Assembly (NCBI GenBank): GCA_003427395.1
Contig: BFEA01000313.1
Coordinates: forward strand, 22,962-53,629
Reading direction: 5' to 3'
Length of the DNA stretch: 30,668 nucleotides
From: Chara braunii
Taxonomy: Eukaryota; Streptophyta; Charophyceae; Charales; Characeae
Shown here: piece after piece, positions 18,327 to 27,080 of the stretch
Layout of the letters: each line of letters opens with the position of its first letter
How positions within the stretch are numbered: position 1 is the first letter of the stretch
Translations under genes and position numbers: made by a program
Notes under the pieces: model-generated
Told to the model about the DNA's origin: nothing
The model's database searches: none
Seen by the model: the letters and a program-made list of their open reading frames with translations, nothing else

Positions 18327-20066
18327 CTAGAGGGATTCCCCCCAAAAAGACAGCTTTACACAACCTTCAAACTCCTCCTCCTCGGATTCCTTCCCGTATC
18401 CTACTCCATTGATCACAATCCTATCTCCGATCTCCTCAACCTCTATTTTGTCTTCCAGAAACATTTTCCCGGAAAAAGGGGTCTCGTCTAGGCGGACTTG
18501 GCACATTCTAGACCTACCACCTCCTTTCTTCGGGATGTTAGTGCGGTTACGCTCATCTTGAGCATCTACAGTCCGGAGGACCACACGCACTCCGTCCGGG
18601 GGCTGAATCGAGAGTGTCTGACTCCCATCGGGGAGATCAACCGTAGTCGCGTGCACCGCACTTAGCCAAGTCCGCCCAAGTATTAGTTCCGACGAGCATT
18701 CCTTCACGGAAAAGATTGGCACAATAGCTTCTACCCCCGCGACCTCGATTACCGGCTTATGGCAAACCCCTTCGGCCGACTGCAACTTGTTGTCTGCCAC
18801 GACCATGGACATGGCGATTTCCTTATCTATTTCTAGTCCCAATTCTCTAGCAATCGAGCTCCGACAGACATTCGATTCATACCCATTATCCACGAATGCC
18901 CTCATATCTCGCCCGTTAACTGCGACTTTTAGCTGACCACTACCCAACACATAGAACCTCGTTATTTCTTCTTTCGAGAAGCAATTTGCCGACAGAGTTT
19001 CCATAGTTATGCTTGAGGACTGCGTCGTCTCGGACTGAGCACCTTCCTTGGCTACCACATTACCCGAGGCTGTTGACCCTTGACCCATTGAAATTCTCAC
19101 TTTTTTGGTGATACTCAAAAGTTCATCTCTCGCATTCTTACTGGCCACGAGGTACTTGAGTAGCGTGCATTGCATGGGCTGCATCAGAGTCCGCCTGAGA
19201 GAAACCACTGTATCTATCTCGTCTAAGGTACATTTCATCTCGACCTTTTTTGGCCCCCTCTTTCGAGGTGAGGTGGGTTCCCCTTCCCCTTTTCCTTCCG
19301 CCTCCTTTTTCTCTTCGATCTTCGCATCCGTCATTGGCTGGTCCCCGTCCGTACCGCTTTTCTCGAGAGCAGGCCCTTTTTCTTCAGAAGAACTGGCCCG
19401 GGCTTGAGTCCGCACCCTTAAGCACTGATCGGCCTCGACCTCTTCGAGGAAAGTCTCTACGAACTTAATGCTGGAGACTTGGGGTTCGCGGATCGAAATT
19501 CCTTGGGTTGGGGCGGGTTCCGCCATCTGAACCCCAGATGTCCCCGCTGTTCCGCTAGTCTCAGGTCTCCTTTTCAGCTTTTCTTCTTGCAGGGCTATCC
19601 GCTTGTCCACATTCACCTTCATAGAAGGGTAGAACAAAACGGGCTCCCCGTCATCAGCCCACACCACCCACTTATTTTCATTCAACTTTACAACCCCTAG
19701 TCTTAGCGCCTCTGTGAGGTGCGGGCACTCGCGTTTGATGTGGTTCTCGTCGTTGCAATAGACACAGCCACTCCGGGGGGTAGGGTTGGGAGGACGAGTC
19801 CCGGCAGAAGGTCCCGAGCTGCTCGCCGGTCCAGCCCCAGGTAGAGGAGGAACCCTTGCCGGTTGCTCTTCCGGTCTTGAACCCGGGGGCCTATTTTGAG
19901 GAGGGTTACCCCAACGGTCGTCCCTCTCATCCTTCCAGTGGGAGCTCCCCCAATCGGACCCCCTATTGATCCCGCTATCTCGATCACTTCTCCAAGCTCC
20001 TTGATTCCCACCTCCAGACTCGTGTCTCCAGTTTCCCTGGCCTCCGCCCCAACACTGTCCCAGCAA
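18327..20066 (-). CDS. Element C Gag C-terminus plus retropepsin (longest open frame, 579 aa)
   Basis: The open frame starts with a Gly/Trp/Arg-rich nucleocapsid-like region (residues 1-100), followed by a CCHC zinc knuckle CVYCNDENHIKREC (101-114; C-x2-C-x4-H-x4-C) that binds RNA. A charged Glu/Lys/Ser spacer precedes a retropepsin: VAVNGRDMRAFVDNGYESNV near 393-395, and SSELILGRTWLSAVH with the ILG-[RT]-W signature near 460. The active-site triplet reads DNG instead of DSG or DTG, one G-to-A transition (AGT to AAT), so the protease is probably inactive. The frame begins with TTG after a stop, so it is the tail of the Gag upstream. It ends with a stop at 18327 and no RT follows. Confidence 0.85.
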   Translation of the reverse strand: MLGQCWGGGQGNWRHESGGGNQGAWRSDRDSGINRGSDWGSSHWKDERDDRWGNPPQNRPPGSRPEEQPARVPPLPGAGPASSSGPSAGTRPPNPTPRSGCVYCNDENHIKRECPHLTEALRLGVVKLNENKWVVWADDGEPVLFYPSMKVNVDKRIALQEEKLKRRPETSGTAGTSGVQMAEPAPTQGISIREPQVSSIKFVETFLEEVEADQCLRVRTQARASSSEEKGPALEKSGTDGDQPMTDAKIEEKKEAEGKGEGEPTSPRKRGPKKVEMKCTLDEIDTVVSLRRTLMQPMQCTLLKYLVASKNARDELLSITKKVRISMGQGSTASGNVVAKEGAQSETTQSSSITMETLSANCFSKEEITRFYVLGSGQLKVAVNGRDMRAFVDNGYESNVCRSSIARELGLEIDKEIAMSMVVADNKLQSAEGVCHKPVIEVAGVEAIVPIFSVKECSSELILGRTWLSAVHATTVDLPDGSQTLSIQPPDGVRVVLRTVDAQDERNRTNIPKKGGGRSRMCQVRLDETPFSGKMFLEDKIEVEEIGDRIVINGVGYGKESEEEEFEGCVKLSFWGESL

Positions 20067-21282
20067 ACCCTGAGAGGACCGATCGTTCCCTCATGGAGCG
20101 TCGTTTCTCGGACCTCGCCTTTGTTTCAGGGCCTGATCCAAACTTTACTTCATGTATTCTCTCACGTCCATCCCTCCTCCGGTAAAGACTACCTCGACAA
20201 CTTTCTCAAAACACGTTGAGTCCCTGAGGGCCTTCTCAAAGACCTCTTTCCTTTTCTCTTCAGGAAGGTGCACCATAAACATCACACGCCTATCTACTTC
20301 TGATAGCATCCCCCTATCCACTAGAGTCTAAGAGAGTCTTTTAAACCTCTTGGTGAAAACCACTAGATTTTCTTGTTCCCCGCGGGTCACTTGTCACAGA
20401 TTCTCAATTGTCGGGATCAGATCATCGCATGCAAAGGTCCTTAACAGGCTTGCTTTGAAAGTCCTCCATCTTCCGTCGGGAGGGTAGATTGCTCTAATGG
20501 CTTGGTCTAGTTCTGGGTCAGAGTGTTGGATGAAGTGGTCTACCCATTCTTTCTCGGATAATTTTTACAGAAGGCGTAACTTTCCCACTTTTCCACGAAC
20601 CCAGTCACGCCTCTCCCAGTGAAGTAAAGGGCCTCCACTCCTAAGTTTACATCATAGTAGGGAACGCGCCTGTCATCGTAGCGTCGGAAATAAGGCCCTT
20701 CAGCTGACCCGTCTATGACAGAGTCATAGGGCTTGTACCAAGCCGGGTCCAAGTCTTCCATGCGAGGCCGACTCCGAAGTCGCCCCCAAGGACCTTCTTC
20801 CCGGGGGTATCTCTCCTCTTCTGCCCATTCCATCTTGTAGGCCCCATATCTCGCCAAACCCTGCCTGTCAGATCTGCGTTCCTACCAGTCACATCCCCAG
20901 AAGCCCAAGCTGTTTCGGCTTCTCGAACACCCCACCGGTGCGCGCCTCCGACATCTTCAGCTGTTCGCCCCCCGAGTACTTCTCTATGCCGGATTGCTCC
21001 TTCCTCATCTCGCCGAGGTCCCCAATCGCTTGCTCTATCTCGCGCCATCGGTGGACCTCCCCTTCCTCTCTCTTCCGCACCCACCTGATCGGCCCATCGA
21101 GTCTCGACCGGAATGCCCCTCAAGGCTTCCGCTATCCTATCTCTCATCGGAACTCGCGATTCCAGGTCCTTTTGCAAATGTACCTCCGTATCCACCTTTT
21201 GCCTAGTGGGAGCGTCCATCTCCCCTAGGGGACGCTCTGTACTCCCCTCATCCCTATCTCCAACGCTCACTGTATCAGCCAT
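20067..21282 (-). pseudogene. Element C Gag (N-terminal and capsid part), frameshifted
   Basis: An ATG at 21282 starts MADTVSVGDRDEGSTERPLG and a charged Arg/Glu-rich N-terminal region. After a frameshift near 20870, the frame at 20540-20857 reads GVEALYFTGRGVTGFVEKWE (capsid start: Y-x-G-x-G-V-x-x-F). The next stretch to 20067 gives IRAIYPPDGRWRTFKASLLR, then FTKRFKRLS and VFMVHLPEEKRKEVFEKAL-like segments of a retrotransposon Gag, with three stops. It runs into the zinc knuckle and protease at 20066. It lies 117 bp downstream of the acidic end of the module array on the same strand. Confidence 0.75.
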
Positions 21283-21398
21283 TCCTCCTGCCTCCTTACT
21301 CAATTTTGTCCCCAGCTCCGTTCCTCTAATAACTTCCGTCGATCCGGGGCTTGTGAGTGTATGGGTTCGACCTCACTCTCCATCCGCCTGATCTCCTC

Positions 21399-22259
21399 TT
21401 ATTCACTTTCCTCGCTAGTATCCGTACTTCCTTTGCTACTGCTGTTTTCTCCCCAGCTCTCTTCCTCCTCACTGGTCGTGCCTCCCTCTTTACCCTCTAC
21501 TGAGTCTTCGCTCATCACGGTCCACCACGAGTCCCGCACCAATTTTTCATCATAGGCTGCTAGTGCTAAACGTGCGATTTCCAGGTCAGAGACGTTTTCA
21601 ATCCCCTCCTGAGAACAATGTCTTATCAATTCTCTATCTACCTCGCCCGCTTGTCCTCGAAATAAGGGCTTAATGAATTTCCCCACTCGCGCCCACCATT
21701 CGAAGTCTGTCTCACTCAGAGACTCCCAACACAGGGTGAACAGCTCGTGCCCTCCATCCTCTCTCAATGGGAATTTCTCGATTACCCACCCCCGACTCAA
21801 AACTTTCCTTACCGCTGAGTCGTCAGGGTAGAGCAAGCGATAAACCTACGATGAGACTTCCCAGGTTCGACCTTGTACCGCCCGAGGAACCTTTTCCCGC
21901 CCCTTGTATTCGACCCAGTCTACCACACGCTCTTGCGAGGAAGCTCCTATCAACCTTTTAAGACGGTTCAACGCCCTCTTTGCAAGCCATAAAGGGTCCT
22001 TCCCTTCTGCTAGTTCGGTTGTAAAGGGTTGCCTATCGTCCTCCGATAAAAAAATCTCCGCTTGCCGTGTACTGAGGCTTCCTCTGGAGACCACCGAGAA
22101 ACGAATCACGGATTCTTGGTCGTATATTTCAAAGAATTCTACGGTCGTCGTTCCTCCAGTATTGACCCTTGGGAGAGTTACCCCGTACCTTCTTTTCGAT
22201 TTCCAAGCCTGTTCCACGATCCCGACAGGGTCTCCAGGCTCGTACCTAATCATCGACAA
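21399..22259 (-). pseudogene. Repeat module, last unit of the array, with acidic tail
   Basis: Two frames (21846-22259 and 21399-21845) are in phase and separated by one TAG. ATG at 22253. The unit shows the three blocks of the array: block 1 RRYGVTLP and FSVVSRGSL; block 2 EIFLSEDD then GKDPLWLAKRALNRLKRLI; block 3 ending HELFTLCWESL. After block 3 comes a helical stretch (DLEIARLALAAYDEKL) and a strongly acidic, Ser/Glu-rich tail (TSEEEESWGENSSSKG) ending at 21399, which looks like a protein C-terminus. No known family recognised. The Gag of element C starts 117 bp further on in another frame. Confidence 0.6.
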
Positions 22260-22261
22260 TT

Positions 22262-22738
22262 TTACCGCACCTCGTCCAACCTCTCGGTCGTCACAACCAA
22301 GGAAACTTCACACCTCTCCCGAGTGTCGACACTTCCCTTACTTAGCACCAGTTGCAGCGCCGTTTCGTATTCAACCGACCTATCCCAAAATCGAGCCTCT
22401 ACGAAGTGTAATCTTGCTTCAAGCGGTACACCTAAGCTTCTCGCGTCTTCCTCGAACCTTCTCTCAACCTCCAATAGCGGTTCCCTCCACTCTCTTGAGA
22501 AACGAGTCCCTCCTAACTCCCCTATGGCGATCGAAAACTTTGCTAAAGTCGTCCACAACCTCCTCTTCCACAGAGCAAGCCTCCGGAGTTCTACAAGGAA
22601 TTCCTTCCTTGCTCTAGAGGCCGCTCCTTCCTGAAGTCCTACCGCTAACTCCGCCTCTCCCTCTATCTCCACTTCCGGTCCGTCGTTGCGAGTCTCAAGC
22701 TCCCAACTCATCGATCTTGACGAAAAGCAAGCTCTCAT
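22262..22738 (-). CDS. Uncharacterised 159-aa ORF within the module array
   Basis: ATG at 22738 overlaps the stop of the preceding frame (ATGA). The product is rich in Glu, Arg and Leu and mostly helical by composition (ELRRLALWKRRLWTTLAKF, REPLLEVERRFEEDARSL), with a VPLEARLHFVEARFW stretch near the middle. It occupies the place of the fifth unit in the ~694-bp array but matches the consensus blocks poorly, so this unit is either strongly diverged or replaced. No recognised domain, signal peptide or membrane segment. It may not be functional. Confidence 0.4.
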   Translation of the reverse strand: MRACFSSRSMSWELETRNDGPEVEIEGEAELAVGLQEGAASRARKEFLVELRRLALWKRRLWTTLAKFSIAIGELGGTRFSREWREPLLEVERRFEEDARSLGVPLEARLHFVEARFWDRSVEYETALQLVLSKGSVDTRERCEVSLVVTTERLDEVR

Positions 22739-23076
22739 ACCTGTTTCCCCCCTGAGAGCAACTCTTCCTTTTGCTCGTCGAAGACCCGGACGGCGGCTGC
22801 CTCGAGGGCCTTAATCCTAACCAAGGAACCAGGCCTAGCCCTTCTTTGTTCCTCCCAACACAGGGTTAGGATCCTATAAAGCTCCACTCTCACTCTATCC
22901 AGGCTTGCTAGTTCACGATCGCTAGGCTCACTCATGCCTAATGCCCCTTCGTCTGCAAGCAATAGCAATACGTATGAGGTCTGGAGGGTCGAGGCAGATC
23001 CGTCCAAGGTATCTCCACGAGATCGTTGAGTCCGGCCCCAACCCTCAAACAAGTAGCCCAAATTATTCAGTCCGGA
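22735..23076 (-). pseudogene. Repeat module fragment with TLCWEE motif
   Basis: This continues in phase from the preceding unit after one TAG (23077-23079). It contains block 3 only: ASLDRVRVELYRILTLCWEE, matching ELFTLCWESL in the last unit. It then has a helical VRIKALEAAAVRVFDEQKEE. Its Cys codon (22859) is only 246 bp from the previous block 3, out of register with the ~694-bp spacing, so it may be a partial duplication or the edge of the diverged fifth unit. Confidence 0.5.
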
Positions 23077-23654
23077 CTAGTCGTTGTGGTTAGGGTTTAA
23101 GATACACCACGTTAGGAGAGCGTGCAAGTCTGAATCAGTAAAGCGGAACTGACTCAGGATTTCTAACCTTCTTTCTACTGCCTTCTTAGCGATCTCAGTG
23201 GGATAGAGCTGAAGATGAACCTGGGTACCTCTACGGCATGGCTGGTGGCAAAAAACGGGACTTCCCCAAGCCCAGCATAAGTCACCCGGTACGCGATTTG
23301 ACACCTCGTTGGTAGCTCTACCTCGTTAACCAGCTCTTCCAATCTGGTTTTCACAGCTTGCTCGTGCCAAAGAGGGTCCTCTCCCAACTTTAAGCTCAAA
23401 ACCGCTTCGACGAGGCCTTCTTTTGAGAGGAAGACCTTCGCTCCCTCGATCAGGAGTTCACCTCCGCGATTCACGGTCAGATGGACGAATGCCTTGCCAT
23501 AGTATGTACGAGCTTCTTCCCTTTGAACCCACTGCTCTTGAGGGACAACGGCCATGCCTGATTTTGGGAGGGTGATCCGCCAGACTTCGCCTTTCTCTTC
23601 TACAGGGTTTATAGAGGACCAACGCGTCCCACGGATCCTTTTTATCATGTCCTC
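23077..23654 (-). pseudogene. Repeat module unit 4 (blocks 1-2-3)
   Basis: ATG at 23648, three codons after an in-phase TAG. Block 1: GEVWRITLPKSG and FVHLTVNRGGEL. Block 2: KVFLSKEGLVEAVLSLKLGE then DPLWHEQAVKTRLEEL and CQIAYRVTYA. A frameshift near 23210 moves block 3 to another frame: RRLEILSQFRFTDSDLHALL then TWCILNP. Block 2 is strikingly like the last unit (FLSKE/FLSED, GEDPLW/GKDPLW) and like unit 1 (YFSQE, IRLRVTCA). Function unknown. Confidence 0.65.
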
Positions 23655-24470
23655 CTAAGAAGGCTCGTACCCCCTGCGGTTGGCGACTTGCTCTTCCCCA
23701 AAGATGTGAGCGTAGGGGACGTCGGCGATGTGCGCCCTTACCCCCTCGAAATCCCTCAACTGCTCCAAAATCCCCACCAATTCTCTTTCTCCTGATACCC
23801 CTGAGTCAACACACCAAGTGTAAAGCCAGAACAAACCCAGAGCCCGGACCCCTGACCGATGGGCAGACCGAAGCACCTCTACCACCTTCTCTTCGGAATT
23901 TCGCAGGAGAGTTCGTGTCAAAAAGTCGGGCAAGTCCACGTGGAGTACCTTCGAGGCGCGGGGGACTTCCTCTGGTTCCGCGAACGACACCAGTGTCCAC
24001 GATTCGAAGGTCCCTTCTTCGTAATCTCTTACGATCAAGTCGTTAGCCACCTTCCTAGCGGATTCCTGGTAGCTCGTGTGGACCTCCCGGCCAGTGACCA
24101 ACCCTCTCCAGACCTTGGTCTACGAATCGTCGTTTAGGAAGACGGTTGTATATATCTCGAGGAACCTGCCGATATGTGGCGGACCGCCCCTTCGTACTCC
24201 TTCCTTCCACGTCAACCTACGCGCCCTAACTCACACGTAAGCGCCTTCTTTGATCACTCCCCCCTTCTCAACACTCATCCAATAGGGGATCACGTGCGGA
24301 TCACCCAGAATCAAGACCTCCCTTCCGCCGGCCTCCACCGACTTTACAGTACCTCCGTTACTAAGAACAAATTTCACCATTTACCATGGCAGCTTAAATA
24401 CCCATTCGTGATACCCCTTTGGGGTGAGTGAAAGGGTCTTTTCAAGGGCCCCTAGCCGCCTATAAATTCC
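23655..24470 (-). pseudogene. Repeat module unit 3 (blocks 1-2-3), several in-frame stops
   Basis: Reading straight on from unit 2 in the same frame, the sequence stays alignable through stops near 24384, 24231, 24123 and 23655. Block 1 is weak (KFVLSNGGTVKSVEAGGREV). Block 2 starts TTVFLNDDS. Block 3 is clear: HVDLPDFLTRTLLRNSEEKV, VEVLRSAHRSGVRALGLFWL, then YTWCVDSGV. Because frame is kept across about 800 bp while stops accumulate, decay here is by substitution, not by indels. Function unknown. Confidence 0.6.
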
Positions 24471-25040
24471 TTAAAGTTTGCGTCGAGAAGGAATCTCGTG
24501 GTTAACACAATGAGTGTAGAGTAACCACAATGCTCCGAACGGCAGCCCTATCCTCCTGCCTCTTTTTAAAATCCTTAATACCCTTTCCTCGTTTTCTATT
24601 AGGATCACAAAGCTCGACACTTTTATGGTCACAGGGTAGCCGGCTCGTGGCGTCTCACCCCCTCGGGCGAACCTCTCCCTCTCCTCGACGACAACCCCAA
24701 CTCCTCGCAAGTTCCGATCTATCCGCCTTTTCCTAACTTCCTTAGTTTCTTTTATCAGCAGGTCCAACCCACCCCCTTGGCCTAAGACCAGGGGCACTAC
24801 AATCTTAGACCACGAGGCAGGTTCAACGAAGATTACGGAAGTGACTCTTAGATATAATTTCTCCCTCTCCACAACCTTCCCTCTCCTTCGCTCTTCCACC
24901 GACTCTATCCACACAAAATCACCCCCTGTGGTGACCTCTCGCCCTCTAATCTCCTCCAGTCCGTGACTTCTCCGTTCCCTGGAACCAAGACACGGATCCT
25001 TTGCCCCTCTAGTCCTGACTTTACGAAGCTCCCGAGATCT
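24471..25040 (-). pseudogene. Repeat module unit 2 (blocks 1-2-3)
   Basis: Open from a TAA at 25043-25041 down to 24471. Block 1: TTGGDFVWIESVEERRRGKV. Block 2: LYLRVTSVIFVEPASWSKIV then VPLVLGQGGG. Block 3: YPVTIKVSSFVILIENEERV, then LRILKRGRRIGLPFGALWLL and YTHCVNHEIP. The frame differs from unit 1, so a frameshift separates them (148 bp between the two frames). No start codon of its own is convincing, which supports an originally continuous polyprotein. Confidence 0.6.
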
Positions 25041-25062
25041 TTATCAAAGAAGACCATTCATC

Positions 25063-25866
25063 CTAGAACACGCTCTGCCGTACCCCTAACACTCTCTGAT
25101 ATTTGTAATCCCTTCCCCCTTCACGATCCCTCTCAGATTCCACGACGGTCCTTTCCCTGATCCGGTCAGCCCTGGCCCCGTATGGCACCCGGTTGTCCAC
25201 ACAGTACGTGAAGTACCAATGAAGGGATCTAAAGGACAACCCCCTCTTGGTCTCCCGCTCTATAAACCTTACCACATTTTCGTAGGCGCCCCCTTCCTTA
25301 CAGACCCTCCTGAAAACGTAAGATGGAAAAATGGCCCGGACACAACCTGTAACCCGCGAGTATTCCCCCTCTTGAGCACAAGTCACTCGTAAGCGGATCG
25401 GAAACCGGTGCTGAAGGGGCGTTTGCTCGAAAATTCGTCTCAAAATCGGTTTGGCGCGGACTTCACAATGGTCTGTCTGAAGCCACCCTAGAGCCCAATG
25501 AACGACGTAATCTACCCAAGCCTCTTGACTGAAGTAAATGGTTCCCTCGGCACGAACTTCATCTCGTAGCGCTCTCCTACCGTTCCCGGGTCTGTTTCTG
25601 GTCCAACGATCTCCCTCCCAAATTCCTACAGCAAACCGAGCCCAAAGAAACACCCCTTTCTCAAGTTCAACACCCTTCTCGTGCCAGGCCAAGTACCTCT
25701 CGGTGCGACAGTCCAAGGGGACACTGAAACTCTCCCACTCCTTGTCGATATCCGCCGTTTCGTTCTTAACCTTGTCGTTATCCGTTCCCTCTATGATTTT
25801 AACCATACCCGACCTTTTTTTTTCGTCTGCCTGCCTCTGAACCACCTCCTCGATGATCGCCACCAA
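25063..25866 (-). CDS. Repeat module unit 1, longest open piece of the array (267 aa)
   Basis: The N-terminal ~20 residues (AIIEEVVQRQADEKK) end the preceding small module. A spacer follows, then block 1: LAWHEKGVELEKGVFLWARF. Block 2: EGTIYFSQEAWVDYVVHWAL, then RRIFEQTPLQHRFPIRLRVT. Block 3: CVRAIFPSYVFRRVCKEGGA, ENVVRFIERETKRGLSFRSL, then HWYFTYCVDNRVP. The tail is charged (RERTVVESERDREGGRDYKY). About two thirds of the sequence can be matched by eye to the following units. No domain known to me; the conserved aromatic and Cys positions suggest a compact fold, not low complexity. Confidence 0.6.
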   Translation of the reverse strand: MVAIIEEVVQRQADEKKRSGMVKIIEGTDNDKVKNETADIDKEWESFSVPLDCRTERYLAWHEKGVELEKGVFLWARFAVGIWEGDRWTRNRPGNGRRALRDEVRAEGTIYFSQEAWVDYVVHWALGWLQTDHCEVRAKPILRRIFEQTPLQHRFPIRLRVTCAQEGEYSRVTGCVRAIFPSYVFRRVCKEGGAYENVVRFIERETKRGLSFRSLHWYFTYCVDNRVPYGARADRIRERTVVESERDREGGRDYKYQRVLGVRQSVF

Positions 25867-26190
25867 TACCCTCCAATCGTCGGATCCGTCCAGATAGGCG
25901 TCAGGTATAACGGGCGCCGGATTCGAGCCTCATGCGAAAGTTCGATAGCCTAGCGCGTAGAAGTATCTGATTCAGTAACTTCCCAATAGCTCCCTTTCCA
26001 ACCGCGACTGACCAACTGCTTCTTCCCAGTTACGTAGAAAATCCTCCCTTTGATTCGACCCCTCCTCTACGTAGAGGGCTAAATCAAAGTCCCCCGTCCA
26101 CAAGAAAAAGGTGTAGCACCACACTTTTATGCCTCCGTGACTGCCCATGCTGATGCGGACCGGCTCAACCTCCAGAACTCTCAAGCTCAT
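25867..26190 (-). pseudogene. Small module, copy 2 (WTGDFD type), leading into unit 1
   Basis: ATG-initiated frame with VWCYTFFLWTGDFDLALYVE and FLRNWEEAVGQSR, a TGA (25972), then in phase RYFYALGYRTFA, another TGA, and VIPDAYLDGSDDWRVLVAII running into the open frame of unit 1. It parallels copy 1 residue by residue. The two WTGDFD sites are 396 bp apart. It is the N-terminal module of whatever protein the array encoded. Family not recognised. Confidence 0.6.
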
Positions 26191-26201
26191 AGATCGGGAT
26201 T

Positions 26202-26583
26202 CATGCGAAAACTACCCTCCGCCTGTTTGCCTTTGTACTACCCTTTTGATAATTGTCACCAGCACTTTCCAGCCGTCCGATCCGTCAAGATAAGCGTCCG
26301 GTATTATCGACGTCGGTCGTCCGCCCGTGGCGTAGGTTCGGTAACCTAACGCATAAAAATACTTAACCTCGTACCCCCTCAGCTCTTCTCTTTACGACCG
26401 CGAGTGACTGACTGCCTCTTCCCAACTATGGAGAAAAATTTCCCCTTGATCTTGCCCTTCCTCCACGTAAATGGCAACGTCGAAGTCCCCAGTCCAAAGG
26501 CGAAAGGTGTAACACCACACGTCCACCTCCTCGTAACAACTCACACTGATACCTTCCGGCATTACCTCTAGGCTCATATGCAA
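26202..26583 (-). pseudogene. Small module, copy 1 (WTGDFD type)
   Basis: The frame reads MSLEVMPEGISVSCYEEVDV, then WCYTFRLWTGDFDVAIYVEE and FLHSWEEAVSHSRS, with one TAA (26392). It then continues in phase as GYEVKYFYALGYRTYATGGR, SIIPDAYLDGSDGWKVLVTI and IKRVVQRQ, to a stop near 26202. It is a complete parallel of copy 2 (about 60% identical by eye), so the two are a tandem duplication with a 396-bp period. Only one internal stop separates it from an intact ~125-residue frame. Function unknown. Confidence 0.6.
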
Positions 26584-26722
26584 ACCCTAATCAAAGCTCT
26601 TCCTTTCCAGTCTTGGTTACACGAGAGACCACCCCTAACCTGCAAGGAGAAGGTGTTTGTGAGCCCAGCAGGATCAAAGAGAGAAGGTTAATAACAATCG
26701 TATTTTTCATCACCACTTCAGG

Positions 26723-27080
26723 ACACCCTTCACCACTTCAGGATGCAGCCTGCCTAAACATATGGTTTTCAGGGCCTTCGGACCTTTCATCACTTCAGAA
26801 CCATTAAGGTCTGAAAATCCTGAATGGTCATGAAGTGGTGAAAGCTCCGAAGACCCTGAAAACCACCTGTTTAGGCAGGCTGCATCCTTAAGTGGTGAAG
26901 GGTGTTTTTCATGGTCTTTGGACCTTTCACCGCTTCAGGACCATTCAGGATTTTCAAACTATCACTTGACCACTTCAGGACACCCTTCACCACTTCAGGA
27001 TGCGGCCTGCCTAAACAGGTGGTTTTCAGGGTCTTCGGACCTTTCACCACTTCAGGACCATTCATAATTTTCAGACTGCC
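26723..27080. repeat. Three copies of a ~95-bp repeat in alternating orientation
   Basis: Copy 1 (about 26723-26811, plus) and copy 2 (about 26819-26904, minus) form a large hairpin. Copy 3 (about 26971-27075) is plus again. Landmarks are ACACCCTTCACCACTTCAGG, GCCTGCCTAAACA, GGTTTTCAGGG-CTTCGGACC and TTTCACCACTTCAG. The hexamer-like CACTTCAGGA also recurs in tandem. It resembles a foldback or MITE-like element with no coding capacity. Confidence 0.8.

Noticed and set aside
21904-22634. Plus-strand ORFs of 237 and 190 aa
   Set aside because: They lie antisense to repeat modules whose minus-strand frames align with each other; Ser/Pro/Leu-rich shadow products.
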